Source: Vanilla planifolia
Taxonomy: Eukaryota > Streptophyta > Magnoliopsida > Asparagales > Orchidaceae
Direction: 5' to 3'
DNA length: 64,000 nt
NCBI GenBank assembly: GCA_023846275.1
Contig: CM043868.1
Coordinates: forward strand, 12,247,755 to 12,311,754
The position numbers and the translations under genes were made by a program. Positions 61,276 to 64,000 of the stretch are shown here, one piece after another. Numbering within the stretch: position 1 is the stretch's first letter; each line of letters begins with the position of its first letter. The notes below the pieces were generated by a model. It did no database searches, had not been told where the DNA came from, and was given only the letters and a program-made list of their open reading frames with translations.

Positions 61276-64000
61276 ATGGTAAAGGTATGTATTAAGAATT
61301 TGAGAGTTAGATATCCAAAAAATAAGGTGTTAATTGTGCAAATTTTCAAACTCAAGCCAATTTCAAACATGCATAATTTAGCAATAAAATTCTTTTATAG
61401 ATATTAATGGCTCATATAAGTAAGTTTTAGAAATTATTCTTGGCTTTGAAACCTTGATGTTTGGTAGAGAAATAAGTAAAAAAAACATAAGTATTTTATA
61501 TTGTTTGATCCAAACTTAGTTTTACATCTGTCTTTACCAAAAGATTAGATAAAAAAACTAAATATCTTTCACAAAAGTAAGCAAGTCGAAACCCCATACT
61601 AGGCTAAAAGACCTTATAAGTACAAAGATAAAAGATCATATGACATTGGTTCAAAAGAGCCTAACACTAGATTAAAGGACCCTAGAACACCAACACATAT
61701 AAGCTAAATTATGTAAACAAGCAGAAAAATGATGTGTAAGAAAAGAAAAGCACATCAAAGTTCATAAATAGTTTGACACAATGACCTTGCCTACAGCAAA
61801 CACTTAAGCCAGCCAACTTGTTCCATTTCCTGCCTGGTATGACGAAAAAGTTAACACAAATATAAATGCCATTTAATATGACATTGGGATAAAATGGGTT
61901 AAAGTGGCATAAAAAGAATGACATAAGAGCAGTAATAAATCTTCAGAAGAGATTGCAATGTAAATAACTAGATTTTAGAAGAAAGTTTTCTAACTATTCT
62001 AGAGCTTTAGTGAATGTGCGAGAATGAAAAAAAAAAAATATATATCTTCATGAAATATGCTCTTTGATTACTCAAGTTAATTTTGGCAACTAGGCAATCA
62101 AGATTTTCTCACATAGGAGAATTAGAAGCATGGTACTTTTTATGAGATATATAATCTCAAAACATGTTTAAAATGATCAATTTATAGCTTCAAAACCATG
62201 ATAAAACCCTCATAAAATTGGGCCAGTCGTGATCAAGAAGTTGCAAAAAAAATCTTATTTACTCTATTTGGGTTATTCTCATCCTTAGAGATTGTTTTTG
62301 ATTAATTAATAAGATAATTTGAAATCATTTTGGGGTTCTGAAATTTTAACCTTTTTATTCTAATTTGAAAATTTATAGAAAATTGAATATGCATAATAAG
62401 TGTTGATACAAATTTTGGATTCAAAAATTCTTATAGAAACCTATTTAATCAACAATTTAGAGGAGAGTCATAAAGAAAAAGGAGATAGAAAGTTTAGATC
62501 TTCACATTCTAAAGATAACCATGGAATGAGAAAATGAATTGGAAATCTAGAAAGCTCTCCCAAGAAAACGAAAGGAGTTAATTTGTGATTTGAAAATTGA
62601 TCTATCCCTGATTAAACCCATAAGCGACATATTTATAATTAACAGAATTAAGTATGTATTCTAATGTCATCCCTAATTGCAACATAATAGTAATGTGTTA
62701 GATCTCATCTTGATTTAAAAGTATTAGACCAAAAACAAACTGACCCAATAATCATTTTCTTAATGTCAAAAACTATGTTATATATATATATATATAACAA
62801 ACATAATTAGGTCATATTGTATGTTAGATCCATACCAATTAATATGACATGTTAACAATATGTGAAAAATAGATCAAATACAATTTTCTTTTATTCATTT
62901 TTAAAAACACTTAGTCCTTATTTCAAAAATTATGTAAATTCCTCTTTATTTATTTCATGTTTCTCTTTTAGTTGCTTCAACGACGAGGGCTTTTAGCAAT
63001 TTAATTTTTTTATTTTCTAACTTTTAAAAATATATTTAATTTAGATTGTGGCCCCAATTTAAAAATACATCATTCTTAAATAATGATTTCAATTCTTTAA
63101 AATACCATCTCTAATATACATCATTTTAGAGAATGGCCTTATTTTCGAAACATGTCATTTCAGATGGTAGATTCAAGTCTTTTAGTGTCTCGTCCTTTTC
63201 AACCAACTTATATTGTCACTCCTTTTCCATTTTCTTTCTTTTCTTATTTTAATTTTCTTTAGGATAAATCAATAATTTCTTTTCTTTGAGTGAGCATGTT
63301 CGTAATTTACATTTTAAAAGCGTATTGCATACCACTTTCTGAGAAATAATAGGCATATCATGATGAGAAAACATAAGCAAATATCATGTTGATTTGAACA
63401 TAAGAAAATATCAGGCTAAAACAATTATTAGCAAACACTATAACATATGTATAGATAATAATCATTCTCAAACTAGATAAACTCAAATAATTCCTTATTG
63501 AGTGGATGAACTACAAATAGCAATACATCAATTAGATAAATATAAGTACAATGCTTGCCCACCTTAAAATTTCTAAGCAATGATCATGCCATGAAACAGA
63601 TTATCAAAATACACAAATTCCTTCTTCTTGGTTGCAATAATAATATGTGGAACCCCTCGCTTGACTTTTCCTAACTTTGGTGCATTGTCATTTAATTTTT
63701 TTTAACATTTTCCTTTTTGATTTGAAAATAATGGGAAAAGATTTCGTTTTGTTTTAGTAAATATAAATAGCAAAATTAATTTTAAACAAATAAAACTATT
63801 TTTATCGAAATCCTTTTAAAGATTTGTAAAAGTGGAATAAAATTATTGCTTTTAAAGCCATTCGGCATTAAATCATATTTAACAATAAGAAAATCATTCA
63901 ATTTTTAAACTGAAGCATTTAAAACATATTTATCTTACAAACTTTAACACATAAAATTCTAAATCAACATCATGATTAAAATTCTAATACATGTCTTTTT
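61276..64000. other. Intergenic, no gene seen
   Basis: AT-rich with a short TA run at 62777-62795 and loosely recurring words (CATCATTT-TTAAA-AATG) at 63060-63170. No coding domain recognised on either strand. Confidence 0.5.

Noticed and set aside
1-64000. A previously undescribed multi-gene system
   Set aside because: Only one gene is intact. All other coding similarity belongs to known retroelement or plastid families in decay.

Overview
The window comes from a nuclear chromosome of a seed plant. It is AT-rich, its one real gene is split into many exons with GT-AG borders, and the rest consists of decayed plant retrotransposons, simple repeats and a piece of plastid DNA. I see no bacterial, viral or plasmid gene organisation and no CRISPR array. 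The genus cannot be fixed from the sequence. Long introns filled with very old, badly decayed retroelements suggest a large, slowly purged genome, such as a gymnosperm or a large-genome angiosperm; that is inference.

Positions 92-28780 (+) hold the 3' four-fifths of a callose synthase gene (glycosyltransferase family 48, CALS1/2/3 clade). I could place 31 exons that join in frame to 1,523 residues plus the TAA stop. About 430 N-terminal residues lie upstream of the window. Five introns exceed 1.3 kb, and four of these hold recognisable insertions or duplications: copia debris in the 3.7 kb intron; a nearly complete but dead copia element with both LTRs in the 6.6 kb intron; a probable antisense solo LTR with an internal duplication in the 2.3 kb intron; and an antisense copia pol fragment plus a plastid trnH-rpl2 fragment in the 5.9 kb intron. 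One intron has a GC donor, and two short introns are stop-free and a multiple of three long.

Positions 28781-64000 hold no gene I can defend. The region contains the tail of a copia pol (31.5 kb), a ~95-bp minisatellite (33.0-33.5 kb), long TA tracts, a Ty3/gypsy remnant on the minus strand with gag-protease-RT-RNase H in order (39.2-42.6 kb) and a 672-bp duplication, and a three-copy tandem repeat (46.3 kb). A second minus-strand gypsy remnant (49.3-50.8 kb) is deleted between RT and the integrase C-terminus. A pair of similar segments at 48.1 and 60.8 kb may be its old LTRs. A LINE reverse transcriptase on the minus strand (58.2-59.5 kb) lies between them. One coding-like, relatively GC-rich patch at 45.35-45.64 kb remains unexplained.

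I looked for a novel system and did not find one. The more unusual items are the plastid-to-nucleus fragment, the odd introns of the callose synthase gene, the layered retroelements and the unexplained 45.4 kb patch.
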